A stretch of DNA of 35,908 nucleotides from a gamma proteobacterium symbiont of Ctena orbiculata (GCA_003094535.1 NATV01000084.1:1-35908), one strand, 5' to 3'; positions 1-8,616 are shown, numbered from the stretch's first letter. The notes: generated by a model from the sequence alone, not told the origin. Translations and numbers: made by a program.

Positions 1-731
1 CAGAACATGCTTTTCTCACCCATGTTGAAAAAGTTGGAGGGAACATGTTTTTTGCCGATAATGCCGCCGCCCCGCAACAGCCAGCTCATATCCCCCTTCT
101 GGTAGATATTGCGCCGGACAAATTTTATGAAGACCAGTATCAGCGCCACCAGGAAGAGCGGTCCCATCAGGTTGTGGCCCTCCTTACTGGCGGAGGCGAT
201 GACCGAAAAGAGCTCCTTGCCGAAGATCGGTATCAACAGCGGACGGCCGAAGAGAATGATCAGTCCGGTTAGCGCGAGAAAGATGAAGACGGATGCGATG
301 AACCAGTGGATCAGTCGCTCATAGCTGGTATATCTGGGCAGCTTCCTGTCCGAGGTGCCACCCTCTATCTTCACCTTGCCGCGGATCAGATAGAAGAGCG
401 TCAAGAAGATAGCCATACCGAGCAACAGATAACCACCGATGGGAATCAACTGGTCCATGCGGAACTTGCGCCATTTATCACCGTTGGCGTTGATCAGCAC
501 ACCCGAATCGACCCCCCTTACCTGGGTGGTACCGGTGGTCGGCATATCCCGCTGCCTGATATCCCGCCACAGATCCGCAGCGGGATTGAGCACCGCCGGC
601 GGCGGCAACCCCCTCGCCTGTTTCGACTCGGCGAGGCTCTGCATCGGCAGCAATAACAACCACAGCAAGAGCAACGACCAAGCCGCGCTTTTTATGCCAT
701 TGCCACCGGTAGGGAGGGATAGCCTGATCAT
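1..731 (-). CDS. fdhC: Formate dehydrogenase gamma subunit (cytochrome b), partial
   Basis: Membrane cytochrome b subunit that takes electrons from the iron-sulfur subunit and passes them to the quinone pool. I translated 243 residues from the ATG at 731-729; the gene continues past the left edge. A hydrophobic signal-like segment (about residues 16-34) is followed by a periplasmic stretch. Membrane helices lie near 95-117, 139-162 and 188-205. The run YERLIHWFIASVFIFLALTG (about 137-156) is typical of the FdhC/FdnI family and contains His142, and His186 lies in EGHNLMG; both are probable haem ligands. It is the last visible gene of the fdh operon, 29 bases after fdhB. Family assignment is firm; the C-terminal part cannot be judged. 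Confidence 0.9.
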   Translation of the reverse strand, partial: MIRLSLPTGGNGIKSAAWSLLLLWLLLLPMQSLAESKQARGLPPPAVLNPAADLWRDIRQRDMPTTGTTQVRGVDSGVLINANGDKWRKFRMDQLIPIGGYLLLGMAIFLTLFYLIRGKVKIEGGTSDRKLPRYTSYERLIHWFIASVFIFLALTGLIILFGRPLLIPIFGKELFSVIASASKEGHNLMGPLFLVALILVFIKFVRRNIYQKGDMSWLLRGGGIIGKKHVPSNFFNMGEKSMF

Positions 732-760
732 AAAACCCCATCTCTCGCTATAGCCGTTGT

Positions 761-1390
761 TCACTCTTTGGCGCTGCTCTTGCCGGCGGCGTTGTAAGGT
801 GCGCGGAAAGAGGCATCGCGATAGGAGACGCCGCGGGCCATCACGCTGGCACTGCGGTTGATGATGCGCTTGCGATAGATCTCGGAGATGGTATCCGAGT
901 CACCGGCCAACAGCGCCTTGGTGGAGCACATCTCGGCGCACAGCGGCAGCTTGCCCTCGGCGAGGCGGTTGGAGCCATACTTTCTGTGCTCGTCCGAGCT
1001 GTTGTCGGCCTCCGGTCCACCGGCGCAAAAGGTGCACTTGTCCATCTTACCGCGGGTGGCAAAGGCGCCATCCTCGGGAAATTGCGGCGCGCCGAAGGGA
1101 CAGGCGTAGAAGCAGTAGCCGCAACCGATGCAGATATCCTTGTCATGCAGGACAACCCCATCCTGGGTGGTGTAGAAACAGTCAACCGGGCAGACCGTGG
1201 CGCAGGGCGCGTCTGAACAGTGCATGCAGGCCACCGACAGGGAACGCTCGCCGTCGTCGCCATCGTTGATGGTCACCACCCGGCGGCGGTTGACGCCCCA
1301 TGGGACCTCGTTCTCGTTCTTGCAGGCGGTAACACATGCATTGCACTCGATACAACGTTCCGGATCGCAATAAAATTTCATTCGTGCCAT
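761..1390 (-). CDS. fdhB: Formate dehydrogenase beta subunit (4Fe-4S)
   Basis: Electron-transfer subunit carrying four [4Fe-4S] clusters between the catalytic and cytochrome subunits. The 209 residues contain four cysteine groups: C13/C16/C19/C23, C55/C58/C63/C67, C87/C90/C93/C97, and C119/C122 with C151/C155. It lacks the C-terminal membrane helix of the roughly 290-residue E. coli FdnH/FdoH type, so it is the short form that sits on a separate cytochrome b. The start MARMKFYCDPERC is preceded by an AGAGGA-type ribosome site. It lies 26 bases after fdhA and 29 before fdhC, consistent with one transcript. Confidence 0.95.
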   Translation of the reverse strand: MARMKFYCDPERCIECNACVTACKNENEVPWGVNRRRVVTINDGDDGERSLSVACMHCSDAPCATVCPVDCFYTTQDGVVLHDKDICIGCGYCFYACPFGAPQFPEDGAFATRGKMDKCTFCAGGPEADNSSDEHRKYGSNRLAEGKLPLCAEMCSTKALLAGDSDTISEIYRKRIINRSASVMARGVSYRDASFRAPYNAAGKSSAKE

Positions 1391-1416
1391 GTTGATATCC
1401 TCTGTTTAAAACCCAG

Positions 1417-4311
1417 TTATGCCTTGCTGATGCGGCAGAGACTGCATTTTGTCTCCTGCATCTGCGTCACTGAGTCATAGCCATAGGTCATGGCCGTGTT
1501 ACAGGCTTCGCCCAGAACGTAGGGATCCGCCCCCTCCGGATATTTGCTGCGCAGATCCTTACCCAGGAAATGCCCGCCAAAGTGGAACGGCATGAAGGCG
1601 ACACCGGCGGCAACCCGTCGGGTCACCATCGCCTTGACCTTGATGCGGGCGCCCTCGGCGCCTTCCACCCAGACATCCTCGCCATCCCTCACCCCGGCAT
1701 TGTTGGCATCCCGCGGATGCATCTCGATGAACATATCCTGCTGCAGCTCCGCCAGCCAGGGATTGGAGCGGGACTCGTCGCCGCCGCCCTCGTACTCCAC
1801 CAGACGCCCCGAGGTGAGGATGATCGGAAAATCCTGGGAGTAGTCTTTGGCCTGGATCGAGCCGTAGCGGGTCGGCAGGCGATAGAAGGATTTGCGATCT
1901 TCGTAGGTGGGATACTTCTCCACCAGGTCGCGCCGATTGGTATAGAGCGGCTCGCGATGGATCGGCACCGGATCGGGGAAGGTCCAGACCAGGGCCCTTG
2001 CCTTGGCATTGCCGAAGGGTGCGCAACCATGCTTGATGGCGACCCGCTGGATGCCGCCGGAGCGGTCGGTCTTCCAGTTCTTGCCCTCCGCCAGCGCCTT
2101 CTCATCCGGGGTCAGATCATCCCACCAACCCAGTTTCTTCAACAGATCGGCGGTGAACTCCGGATGGCCGTCCTTGAGCTCGTTGCCGACCGGGTAGGAG
2201 CCCTCGGCCAGGAGGTTCTCGCCATTGCGTTCGACACCGAAGCGGGCGCGGAAGTTGAGGCCACCCTTGGCCACCGGCTTGCTGGTGTCGTAGAGATTGG
2301 GTGTGCCCGGATGGCCCATCTCCGGGGTGCCCCAGCAGGGCCAGGGCATACCGTAGTACTCGCCGTCGCAGGGACCGCCCTCCGCCAACAGGCTGGTATA
2401 ATCGAAGGTGCCCCAGTTCTGCTGCTGCTTCTTCATCCGCTCCGGGCTCTGGCCGGTATAACCGATGGTCCACATCCCGTTGTTGAACTCGCGGGTGATG
2501 TCCTCGATCAGGGGCTCGTCGTTTTCAACCTTGATGTTCTTGAACAGCTCGTTGGCGAAACCGAGTTTGCTCGCCAGGCGGTACATGATGGTATGGTCGG
2601 GCAGGGACTCGAAGACCGGCTCGATGACCTTGTCACGCCACTGCAGCGAGCGGTTGGAGGCGGTGACCGAGCCGTAGGTCTCGAACTGGGTTGCGGCGGG
2701 GAGCAGATAGACGCCGTCGGTCCTGTCGTGCATCACCGCGGAGACGGTGGGATAGGGATCGATGATCACCATCATGTCCAGCTTCTCCATCGCCTTCTTC
2801 ATCTCCTGGCCGCGGGTCTGGCTGTTGGGGGCGTGTCCCCACATCACCATCACCCGCAGATTGTCCTTCTGCGCGATATTCCCTTTCTCCTCCAGGACGC
2901 CGTCGATCCAGCGGGAGACCGGAATACCCTTGGTATGCATCGGCGAAACATCCTTGCCCTTGGACTGTTCGTAGCTGCCGGAATCGAAACGTCCGGCAAG
3001 CCAGTCCGCATCCACATCCCAGACCTTGGCCCAATGCCCCCAGGCACCCTTGGAGAGGCCGTAGTAACCCGGCAGGGTATGGGAGAGAACACCGAAGTCG
3101 GTGGCCCCCTGTACGTTGTCGTGGCCGCGGAAGATGTTGGTGCCGCCCCCGGACGCGCCCATATTGCCCAGGGCCAGCTGGAAGACGCAGTAGGCGCGGG
3201 TGTTGTTGTTGCCGATGGTGTGCTGGGTGCCCCCCATGCACCAGATGAAGGTGCCGGGGCGGTTGTCCGCCATGGTCTTGGCGGCGGCATAGATCTGGTT
3301 TTCCGGGACGCCGCTGACCCGCTCCACTTCGTCGGGGGTCCACTTGGCGATCTCCTTCTTCACCTCCTCCAGACCGTAGACCCGTTGCCGGATGAACTCC
3401 TTATCCTCCCAGCCGTTCTTGAAGATATGCCAGAGCATGCCCCAGATGACGGGTATATCGGTGCCCGGGCGCAGCCGCAGGAACTGATTGGCATGGGCGG
3501 CGGTGCGGGTGAAGCGCGGATCGATGACGATCAGCTGGGCGTTATTCTGCTCCTTGGCCTTGAACACATGCTGCAGCGAGACCGGATGGGCCTCCGCCGG
3601 GTTGCCGCCGATGATCAAGATCGACTTGGCGTTGTGGATATCATTGTAGGAGTTGGTCATGGCGCCGTAGCCCCAGGTGTTGGCGACGCCGGCGACCGTG
3701 GTGGAATGGCAGATGCGGGCCTGGTGGTCCACATTGTTGGTGCCCCAGAAGGCGGCGAACTTGCGGAACAGGTAGGCCTGCTCGTTGTTGTGCTTGGCCG
3801 ATCCCAGCCAGTAGACCGAATCGGGGCTCGACTGTTCACGCACCTCCAGCATCTTGTCGCCGATCTCGTTGATCGCCTGCTCCCAGGAGATCCGTTTCCA
3901 TTTACCGTCCACCAGCTTGGTGGGATATTTCAGCCGCCGCTCGCCATGCCCGTGTTCCCGCACCGAAGCGCCCTTGGCGCAGTGGGCGCCCAGGTTGAAG
4001 GGGTGATCGAAGGCCGGCTCCTGGCCTGTCCAGACACCGTTCTCGACCTCGGCGATGATGCCGCAGCCCACCGAACAGTGGGTGCAGATGGTCTTGATCT
4101 GTTTCGCCTCACCGCCTTCGGCTGTCGCCGCATTGGCCTTCTTCATCATTCCCGGCGCGAAGCCGCCGGCCAGCGCCGCACCGCCCGCTACCAGGCTGGA
4201 GTTGCGCAGAAAGTCGCGGCGGCTCATGGTCATTGCGCCGGGCGATCTCTCGGCTGGGTTCGATTGGCGACTGTTACCGCTTACCAGATCGGAGGTTTTT
4301 TGCAGTTTCAT
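1417..4311 (-). CDS. fdhA: Formate dehydrogenase catalytic (alpha) subunit, Tat-exported, cysteine form
   Basis: Molybdopterin (Mo or W bis-MGD) enzyme oxidising formate to CO2, probably in the periplasm. It has 964 residues. A twin-arginine signal (SRRDFLRN, residues 30-37) precedes a hydrophobic Ala/Gly stretch. A [4Fe-4S] site is formed by C76, C79, C83 and C111. The metal-ligand position in QARICHSTTVAG is Cys201; E. coli FdnG has selenocysteine at the equivalent place. No in-frame TGA is present, so no selenocysteine machinery is needed. Further family motifs follow, such as GGNPAEAHPVS. The ATG at 4311 has a GAGGA ribosome site. It is followed by fdhB and preceded by the small Tat protein gene. 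Confidence 0.96.
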   Translation of the reverse strand: MKLQKTSDLVSGNSRQSNPAERSPGAMTMSRRDFLRNSSLVAGGAALAGGFAPGMMKKANAATAEGGEAKQIKTICTHCSVGCGIIAEVENGVWTGQEPAFDHPFNLGAHCAKGASVREHGHGERRLKYPTKLVDGKWKRISWEQAINEIGDKMLEVREQSSPDSVYWLGSAKHNNEQAYLFRKFAAFWGTNNVDHQARICHSTTVAGVANTWGYGAMTNSYNDIHNAKSILIIGGNPAEAHPVSLQHVFKAKEQNNAQLIVIDPRFTRTAAHANQFLRLRPGTDIPVIWGMLWHIFKNGWEDKEFIRQRVYGLEEVKKEIAKWTPDEVERVSGVPENQIYAAAKTMADNRPGTFIWCMGGTQHTIGNNNTRAYCVFQLALGNMGASGGGTNIFRGHDNVQGATDFGVLSHTLPGYYGLSKGAWGHWAKVWDVDADWLAGRFDSGSYEQSKGKDVSPMHTKGIPVSRWIDGVLEEKGNIAQKDNLRVMVMWGHAPNSQTRGQEMKKAMEKLDMMVIIDPYPTVSAVMHDRTDGVYLLPAATQFETYGSVTASNRSLQWRDKVIEPVFESLPDHTIMYRLASKLGFANELFKNIKVENDEPLIEDITREFNNGMWTIGYTGQSPERMKKQQQNWGTFDYTSLLAEGGPCDGEYYGMPWPCWGTPEMGHPGTPNLYDTSKPVAKGGLNFRARFGVERNGENLLAEGSYPVGNELKDGHPEFTADLLKKLGWWDDLTPDEKALAEGKNWKTDRSGGIQRVAIKHGCAPFGNAKARALVWTFPDPVPIHREPLYTNRRDLVEKYPTYEDRKSFYRLPTRYGSIQAKDYSQDFPIILTSGRLVEYEGGGDESRSNPWLAELQQDMFIEMHPRDANNAGVRDGEDVWVEGAEGARIKVKAMVTRRVAAGVAFMPFHFGGHFLGKDLRSKYPEGADPYVLGEACNTAMTYGYDSVTQMQETKCSLCRISKA

Positions 4312-4331
4312 TCAGGTATCCTCGAAAAAAC

Positions 4332-4547
4332 TCAACTCACGGTCGACTTGTAGTAGGCCGCGATGTGAGGGGTCAGACGATAGCCCTTCTTTGCCTTGGG
4401 TGCGTCGGCGGATGCCTCATCTTCCATCGATGCCGTGGTCAGGCCGGGGAGGCTGACTGCGACGGCGGCGCCGACACCGGCAGTCGCCGTGCCGCGCAGG
4501 AACGCCCTGCGCTTCTGATCTGGAGTCTGCTTAAGCTCTTTTTTCAT
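4332..4547 (-). CDS. Small formate dehydrogenase-associated Tat-signal protein
   Basis: A 71-residue protein with a twin-arginine-like signal (KRRAFLRGTATAGVGAAVAV, about residues 12-31) and a short Lys-rich tail ending near YRLTPHIAAYYKSTVS. It matches the known family of small Tat-target proteins encoded directly upstream of the catalytic subunit in this class of fdh cluster (TIGR02811 type). Its role is not established; a chaperone or assembly part is usually assumed. A very strong ribosome site (GGAGGAGG) precedes the ATG, and the stop is only 20 bases before fdhA, suggesting co-production with the catalytic subunit. Confidence 0.88.
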   Translation of the reverse strand: MKKELKQTPDQKRRAFLRGTATAGVGAAVAVSLPGLTTASMEDEASADAPKAKKGYRLTPHIAAYYKSTVS

Positions 4548-4663
4548 GAAATCCTCCTCCGGTCGGATTCTCGGTTCGGTATGGGCAGGCCAATACTCTC
4601 CTTACGACTGAATGCTCAGCGTTCGTCCTAACCCGCTGCTGTATAGGCCATGACCTATGAGCG

Positions 4664-5329
4664 CTATACCGGCATGCTCAGGTAGCGTTTCTCCATCGCT
4701 GCGAAAGCGGCGCCGAAGCGCCCTACCGCGCGATAGAAGACCGCTGTTTTCGCCTCGCTCAAATCGGCGAAAAAGCGCTCCAGCCAACCAGCCATGTTAG
4801 ATTCGAAGAAGTGTGATTGACGCCCGAATTCGACCCCTTCAGTGATCAGCATCGCCATCACCTCGCACAGCGCGGCGACGTGATCCTCCGGTTCCGTGAC
4901 CCCCTCCTGGCGTTGAAAACCGAGCATCGCGAGATCGTCACGCAGGCGTCCCAGGGGCTTCTCCATGAGAAAACCGGTGAGATACCAGGAGCCGTAGGGC
5001 ACCAGCTCGCCGCGGCCCATGCCGATGAACAGATCGTGAAACTCGATCTCAACCGCATCCGGCCTTGAGTCGGAAGCGGAGAGGCCCAGCATCGACATCG
5101 CCAGGGCCATCTCGTCCCTGCTGGGCTCGATGGCTGCAAAGCCTGCCACCCGATCGAGCATCGTCTGATCCGGGGACTGTCTCAATAGATGAGCCAGCAT
5201 GCCGTAGGCACCTATCCGATAGTGCTGCTCCTCATCCAGGTCGACCGCCAAAGGCAGGTCCAAGGCCTCGGACAGCTTGCTGTCCGCGCACTCGTCATCA
5301 GTCTGGACAGCTTGGCTCATATCGCTCAT
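4664..5329 (-). CDS. TorD/DmsD-family maturation chaperone
   Basis: Cytoplasmic chaperone expected to bind the Tat signal of the molybdoenzyme and hold it until the cofactor is inserted. The 221-residue all-helical product carries family motifs: EFHDLFIGMGRGELVPYGSWY (about 97-117) and EPEDHVAALCEVMA (about 147-160). I chose the ATG at 5329 over the GTG one codon upstream because AGGAG lies 6-7 bases before the ATG. It lies inside the fdh operon, between the iron-sulfur protein and the small Tat protein, so FdhA is the likely client. Confidence 0.9.
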   Translation of the reverse strand: MSDMSQAVQTDDECADSKLSEALDLPLAVDLDEEQHYRIGAYGMLAHLLRQSPDQTMLDRVAGFAAIEPSRDEMALAMSMLGLSASDSRPDAVEIEFHDLFIGMGRGELVPYGSWYLTGFLMEKPLGRLRDDLAMLGFQRQEGVTEPEDHVAALCEVMAMLITEGVEFGRQSHFFESNMAGWLERFFADLSEAKTAVFYRAVGRFGAAFAAMEKRYLSMPV

Positions 5330-5523
5330 CACACTCTCCTCAATCGATCATAGGTGCAAACACCGGACCAGCTTTTACGGAAAAGAAATGACAAATAGGG
5401 CTGAATTCGACCAAACCCACCCTTTTCCGCGCCTGCGTCACCCTGTCCGAATGGCCGACTCTCCGCTGCCTCGCCCTGGCGATCATCGTCGGCCCTCTTC
5501 AAACAGTCGCTTCCAGTGCGGTA

Positions 5524-6714
5524 CTACTGTTGTAGGTGCCCATCCATATCCCCCCCCATGGCCTCCTGATCCTGCACGATATCGACAACCCGGCAGGCAT
5601 CGCAGAGGGTCAGGCGTTTCAATGCCCGCTCACTCTGGAACATGTAGTGATCCTTGAGCTTGCTGCGCATCTTTTCGATCACCGAGCGGGTAGCGAAGGG
5701 CTTGCCGCAGGCGGTACAGCGGAAGGGCTGCTCCTCGTGCAGGGTGCGCAGCCGGTTCCGGTTCTCGGTATCGAACAGCAGCCGCGGGGTAATCCAGATC
5801 GCATCCTCCGGGCAGGTGCGGGTGCAGAGACCGCATTGCAGACAGTTGGCCTCGATGAATCGAAGCTGGGGCAGTTCCCCGTCGCCACTCTGCAGCGCCT
5901 TGCCGGGACAGGCACCGACACAGGAGAGGCAGAGGGTGCAGGCCTTCTGCTCCACATAGACGGTGCCGAACGGCGCACCTGCGGAGAGGCTTGCCATCGG
6001 CTTGGCGCGCTCCGCCTGGGCAAAGAGATGATCGAGGGCGAAATAGATCGACTGCCGCTTGCCGCCGATCCCGGAATAGGCCGCCGCCGCGATCCCAGGC
6101 ATGGCCTCGCCCCCCTCTTGGATCAGGTTTTCAGGGTGCAGCAGCCTGATCGCCGTCAGGGGATAGCCCATTGCGTCGAGGATCTCACCCGCTATGGTCA
6201 ACTGCTCCCGCATGGCCTGGGCAACCCGTGGCGGCATCCCGCCGCCGTCCGCCAGCACCACCTGCCTGGCACCGTAGGCAAGTGCGCTCAGCCAGATATC
6301 CATGCCGACACTGGCCAGCTCCTCCACCGCCAGCGGCAGATAGTGGCCGGGGATCTCATCCGGCAGCGGGTCGTCCGATGCGGCGTGAAACACCACCACC
6401 GGAGATCTCCCGCCCTGCTCCCGATAGACCTGCAACAGCCTGCGCAGCCGTTGCAGACTATCCTTGACCGAGGGAAAGACATAGCGAATCGCTCCGCTGG
6501 GACAGACGCTGGCGCAGGCCCCCCCGCCCTGACAGAGATAGCTGTTGATTTCGATGGTTTCGCCCAGGCTGGTGATCGCATCGGCGGGACAGGCCTCGAG
6601 GCAGCGGGTGCAGGCACGCTTGCCCGAGCGGCCATGGGCGCAGATCGACGGATCGTAGTCGAAGTAGCGCGGTTTCTCGAAGGTGCCGGTCATCTGCGCA
6701 ACCTCTTCGATCAC
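5524..6714 (-). CDS. fdh-associated multi-cluster 4Fe-4S protein, C-terminal part after frameshift
   Basis: C-terminal 396 residues of an fdh-accessory iron-sulfur protein. Visible cysteine groups are C25/C35/C38/C42, C61/C67/C71, C259/C262/C265/C269 and C291/C294/C297/C301. Two CxxC pairs (C333/C336 and C371/C374) may form a zinc-ribbon-like end. The only start codon at the head is an internal GTG without a convincing ribosome site. The frame stays open upstream into residues GYYHSSGEEDQ, which should continue the 6711-7151 frame. Adding one C to the C8 tract at 6757-6764 gives one 542-residue protein, close to the roughly 550 residues I recall for this family. Either the gene is intact and the assembly has an error, or it is broken or phase-variable here. 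Confidence 0.85.
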   Translation of the reverse strand: MIEEVAQMTGTFEKPRYFDYDPSICAHGRSGKRACTRCLEACPADAITSLGETIEINSYLCQGGGACASVCPSGAIRYVFPSVKDSLQRLRRLLQVYREQGGRSPVVVFHAASDDPLPDEIPGHYLPLAVEELASVGMDIWLSALAYGARQVVLADGGGMPPRVAQAMREQLTIAGEILDAMGYPLTAIRLLHPENLIQEGGEAMPGIAAAAYSGIGGKRQSIYFALDHLFAQAERAKPMASLSAGAPFGTVYVEQKACTLCLSCVGACPGKALQSGDGELPQLRFIEANCLQCGLCTRTCPEDAIWITPRLLFDTENRNRLRTLHEEQPFRCTACGKPFATRSVIEKMRSKLKDHYMFQSERALKRLTLCDACRVVDIVQDQEAMGGDMDGHLQQ

Positions 6715-7151
6715 CGCTGCGATCTGATCCTCCTCGCCGCTGCTGTGGTAGTAACCGGGGGGGGCATGCCCCGATCCACCAGGGGTTGCGGCGACAGATC
6801 GAGAATCAGATCCACGGCGAGGGTTTCGGCATTGGCGCGTCCCGTTTCGCCGAGCGCTATCCTGAAGGCGCCGAGATAGCCCTCGATGCGTATTTCGCGC
6901 CCACCCAGGGGCACCACCGGGGCGCCCGGCTCCTCGGCACCCTGGGTCAGGACGACGATCGGACTGAGCCGGTCGTTGAGCCGCGGTGCGATCTCCTGTG
7001 CCAGTTGATCGCCGATCACCGCGATCCTGCCACGGGATTGGTAGTTCACCAGGCTGGTCGGTTCCACGGTCACCGCCTGCATCGCATGCAGCGCCTGCTC
7101 CCGCGCCTTGCGGTTGAGCATCGCTTCCGGTGTCGTTATCGAATCACTCAT
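6711..7151 (-). CDS. fdh-associated 4Fe-4S protein, N-terminal part, ends in C8 frameshift
   Basis: N-terminal part of the protein described at 5524-6714. The first about 131 residues (MSDSITTPEAM to about VDRGMPPP) form the cysteine-free N-terminal domain of that family, with SRGRIAVIGDQ and LDLSP segments. After the C8 tract the frame reads nonsense (VTTTAAARRIRSQR) and stops at 6711, whereas homologues continue PPPGYY. The ATG overlaps the stop of the DUF3306 gene by four bases, showing translational coupling and confirming this start. As written the gene would give a truncated product without any iron-sulfur cluster. Confidence 0.85.
   Translation of the reverse strand: MSDSITTPEAMLNRKAREQALHAMQAVTVEPTSLVNYQSRGRIAVIGDQLAQEIAPRLNDRLSPIVVLTQGAEEPGAPVVPLGGREIRIEGYLGAFRIALGETGRANAETLAVDLILDLSPQPLVDRGMPPPVTTTAAARRIRSQR
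6757..6764 (-). other. C8 homopolymer causing the frame break
   Basis: A run of eight C on the coding strand (eight G as given), directly after an ATG codon. The upstream frame reads Pro-Pro-Pro-Val. The downstream frame, which encodes all the cysteine clusters, needs nine C to read Pro-Pro-Pro-Gly-Tyr-Tyr. It could be a sequencing error, a slippage-prone contingency tract or a transcriptional slippage site. Confidence 0.85.
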
Positions 7152-7687
7152 GTTTCTGCCTCGTCGCTTGGGTTGGCCTCCTCTTCAGCATCGGCTGGGG
7201 ATACCTGCTCATCCGCCGCATCGGCATCCGCACTCTGCGCCAGCCTGTCGTCAGTCTCTTCATCATCTTCTTCGAGCCCATGATCCCTGGCCTCCTCCCC
7301 GCGCGCCTGCTCACGCTTCGCCTCCTGCTCAAGCCTGTGACGCAGATCCGCCGTCATCACATCACCGAGTTTTTCAAAGCTGGTGAAGTCCTCGGCGTAG
7401 TCATCCAGACCGTCACAGACATTGAATGCCGCACTCTGGAACAGCTTGCGCAAGGCCAGTTGGCGCAGCCCATCGGATACCCGCGGGGAGAGAAAACCGC
7501 TGTAGTCGGCGTTTTCGTCCAGGCTCTCCAACGGCGGCATATCCTCATCACCGGGTAGCTTGTCCTCAACGACCGCCTCTTGCTGTTCCACCGGCGCTTG
7601 CCGGGATGCCTGCTTTCTCTCCGACCAGCGATCGTAGAAGCTGCCGCTCTGCTCAGCGATGGTCTCCGGTGAATCCTCAGATTTCAT
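7148..7687 (-). CDS. DUF3306 protein, formate dehydrogenase accessory
   Basis: 179 residues from the ATG at 7687, the start that gives the family N-terminus (SFYDRWSERK near residues 14-23). The conserved core is MPPLESLDENADYSGFL and LRQLALRKLFQSAAFNVCDG, followed by DDYAEDF; this is the DUF3306 pattern found beside respiratory fdh operons. The last about 60 residues are a highly acidic Glu/Asp/Ala tail with no predicted fold. The biochemical role is unknown. It starts one base after the DUF3305 stop and overlaps the next gene by four bases. An open frame extends upstream to 7969, but that part lies inside the DUF3305 gene and is not real. Confidence 0.88.
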   Translation of the reverse strand: MKSEDSPETIAEQSGSFYDRWSERKQASRQAPVEQQEAVVEDKLPGDEDMPPLESLDENADYSGFLSPRVSDGLRQLALRKLFQSAAFNVCDGLDDYAEDFTSFEKLGDVMTADLRHRLEQEAKREQARGEEARDHGLEEDDEETDDRLAQSADADAADEQVSPADAEEEANPSDEAET

Positions 7688-7688
7688 G

Positions 7689-8207
7689 TCACTGCGGCCT
7701 CTGCTGCGACGATTTCCAATCGGCGCGCTTGCGTTTGCTGCGCTTCTTCGGGGTGTAGTGCTCGAGGACAAAGGCCTCTGTCCAACGATAGAGCTCGGCG
7801 GGCATGGGTACCGTGTAGACTGTTTCATCCCCCTCCAGGTAGGCATGGGCCTCGTCGTAACTGAGGCTGACCAGGAAGGGTTCGGGCTTGCCCTGATCAT
7901 CCAGGTTCGCCACCACGTAGCAGTGGGGCTGGGGCGAAAGCAGATTGTAGTAGTAGCTTTCACACTCATCCCGGTGCAGCTTGAGGGTGAAACCGGAATA
8001 GAGAAAACGGGCGATCACTCCTTTCCGATGGATCTGGCTGGACTTCGCATCGCTCTCCCGCAACGTCTCCCCCGCGGCAATCAGGCCCACCGCCTCCCAG
8101 CTGTTCTCCAGCCAGGGCGAGTCGCTGGGCGACTGCTGCATGATCACGGAAACATTGAATTTTGAAGGGTTATCATCCCCTACCCGGTGATTATTCGCTG
8201 TCGTCAT
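7689..8207 (-). CDS. DUF3305 protein, formate dehydrogenase accessory
   Basis: First gene of the fdh operon, 172 residues from the ATG at 8207. Its features are an early NVSVIMQQSPSDSPWLENSWE segment (split here as NVSVIMQQ and SPWLENSWEAVGL), a central RFLYSGFTLKLHRDECESYY, and a basic tail (KKRSKRKRADWK). This matches the DUF3305 family, which regularly pairs with DUF3306 in this type of fdh cluster; function unknown. The open frame extends to 8291, but the ATG at 8207 is better because the sigma-54-like promoter at 8243-8258 would start transcription near 8231. It is tightly coupled to DUF3306. Confidence 0.87.
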   Translation of the reverse strand: MTTANNHRVGDDNPSKFNVSVIMQQSPSDSPWLENSWEAVGLIAAGETLRESDAKSSQIHRKGVIARFLYSGFTLKLHRDECESYYYNLLSPQPHCYVVANLDDQGKPEPFLVSLSYDEAHAYLEGDETVYTVPMPAELYRWTEAFVLEHYTPKKRSKRKRADWKSSQQRPQ

Positions 8208-8242
8208 GGTTTCAGACCCTGAAGATATTCGAACCTGGTACC

Positions 8243-8258
8243 GCAAGTTGCATACCAA
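8243..8258 (-). promoter_or_regulatory. Candidate sigma-54 promoter of the fdh operon
   Basis: On the minus strand the site reads TTGGTATGCAACTTGC. Against the -24/-12 consensus TTGGCACGNNNNTTGC it differs at two positions and keeps the essential GG-N10-GC spacing. Transcription would start near 8231, about 25 bases before the DUF3305 ATG, with AGGG as a weak ribosome site. The half-site cluster at 8339-8403 would lie about 108-172 bases upstream, normal for an NtrC-type activator. Confidence 0.6.
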
Positions 8259-8338
8259 TTGGGCAATTGGGCAGAAAAGTCGCCAAAGCATCGCGTCGGG
8301 AAAATAATCCGTAAATCGGCAAGGGGGAAAATCAGGGC

Positions 8339-8403
8339 AAAATGTCCCGTTCGGTGTCAGTGAGGTGGGACATTTCTGACCAGTTGTCTCACTCTCGGGT
8401 CAT
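8339..8403. promoter_or_regulatory. Cluster of TGTCYC half-sites, candidate activator-binding region
   Basis: A perfect 9-base inverted repeat, AAATGTCCC (8340-8348) and GGGACATTT (8367-8375) with an 18-base spacer, is followed by a third related half-site, TTGTCTCAC (8384-8392). The segment GACCAGTTGTCTCAC (8378-8392) recurs with one mismatch at 20861-20875 upstream of the tup operon. The cluster sits between two divergent sigma-54-like promoters, so it may be a shared enhancer. No protein in the window is proven to bind it. Confidence 0.5.
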
Positions 8404-8616
8404 CCAGCAAGGGGAATTCAAGCTACGACGAGATGCCGGCACGCCGCGGGGCAGACCTTCCATAGTCAGGATTGTGGGTGGTGCGATTCAACACGGCAGC
8501 CGCACAGCCGGCCTCCAGGCCCCGTCTTCCAAGGCAACTGCCACGACGGCGCGCACACTTGGCCAATGAGGAACCCGGGCAGTCCATCGGCGGGAGAGCG
8601 ACCGGGTTTAATCCGT

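Noticed and set aside
3700-3720. Selenocysteine codon in fdhA
   Set aside because: The ligand codon reads Cys and there is no in-frame TGA.
1570-4353. A 927-codon plus-strand open frame opposite fdhA
   Set aside because: It mirrors the GC-rich fdhA codons, has no recognisable domain, and the minus strand encodes a textbook FdhA.
8271-8286. Second sigma-54-like site TTGGCGACTTTTCTGC on the minus strand
   Set aside because: Keeps the GG/GC spacing but matches the consensus less well than 8243-8258.
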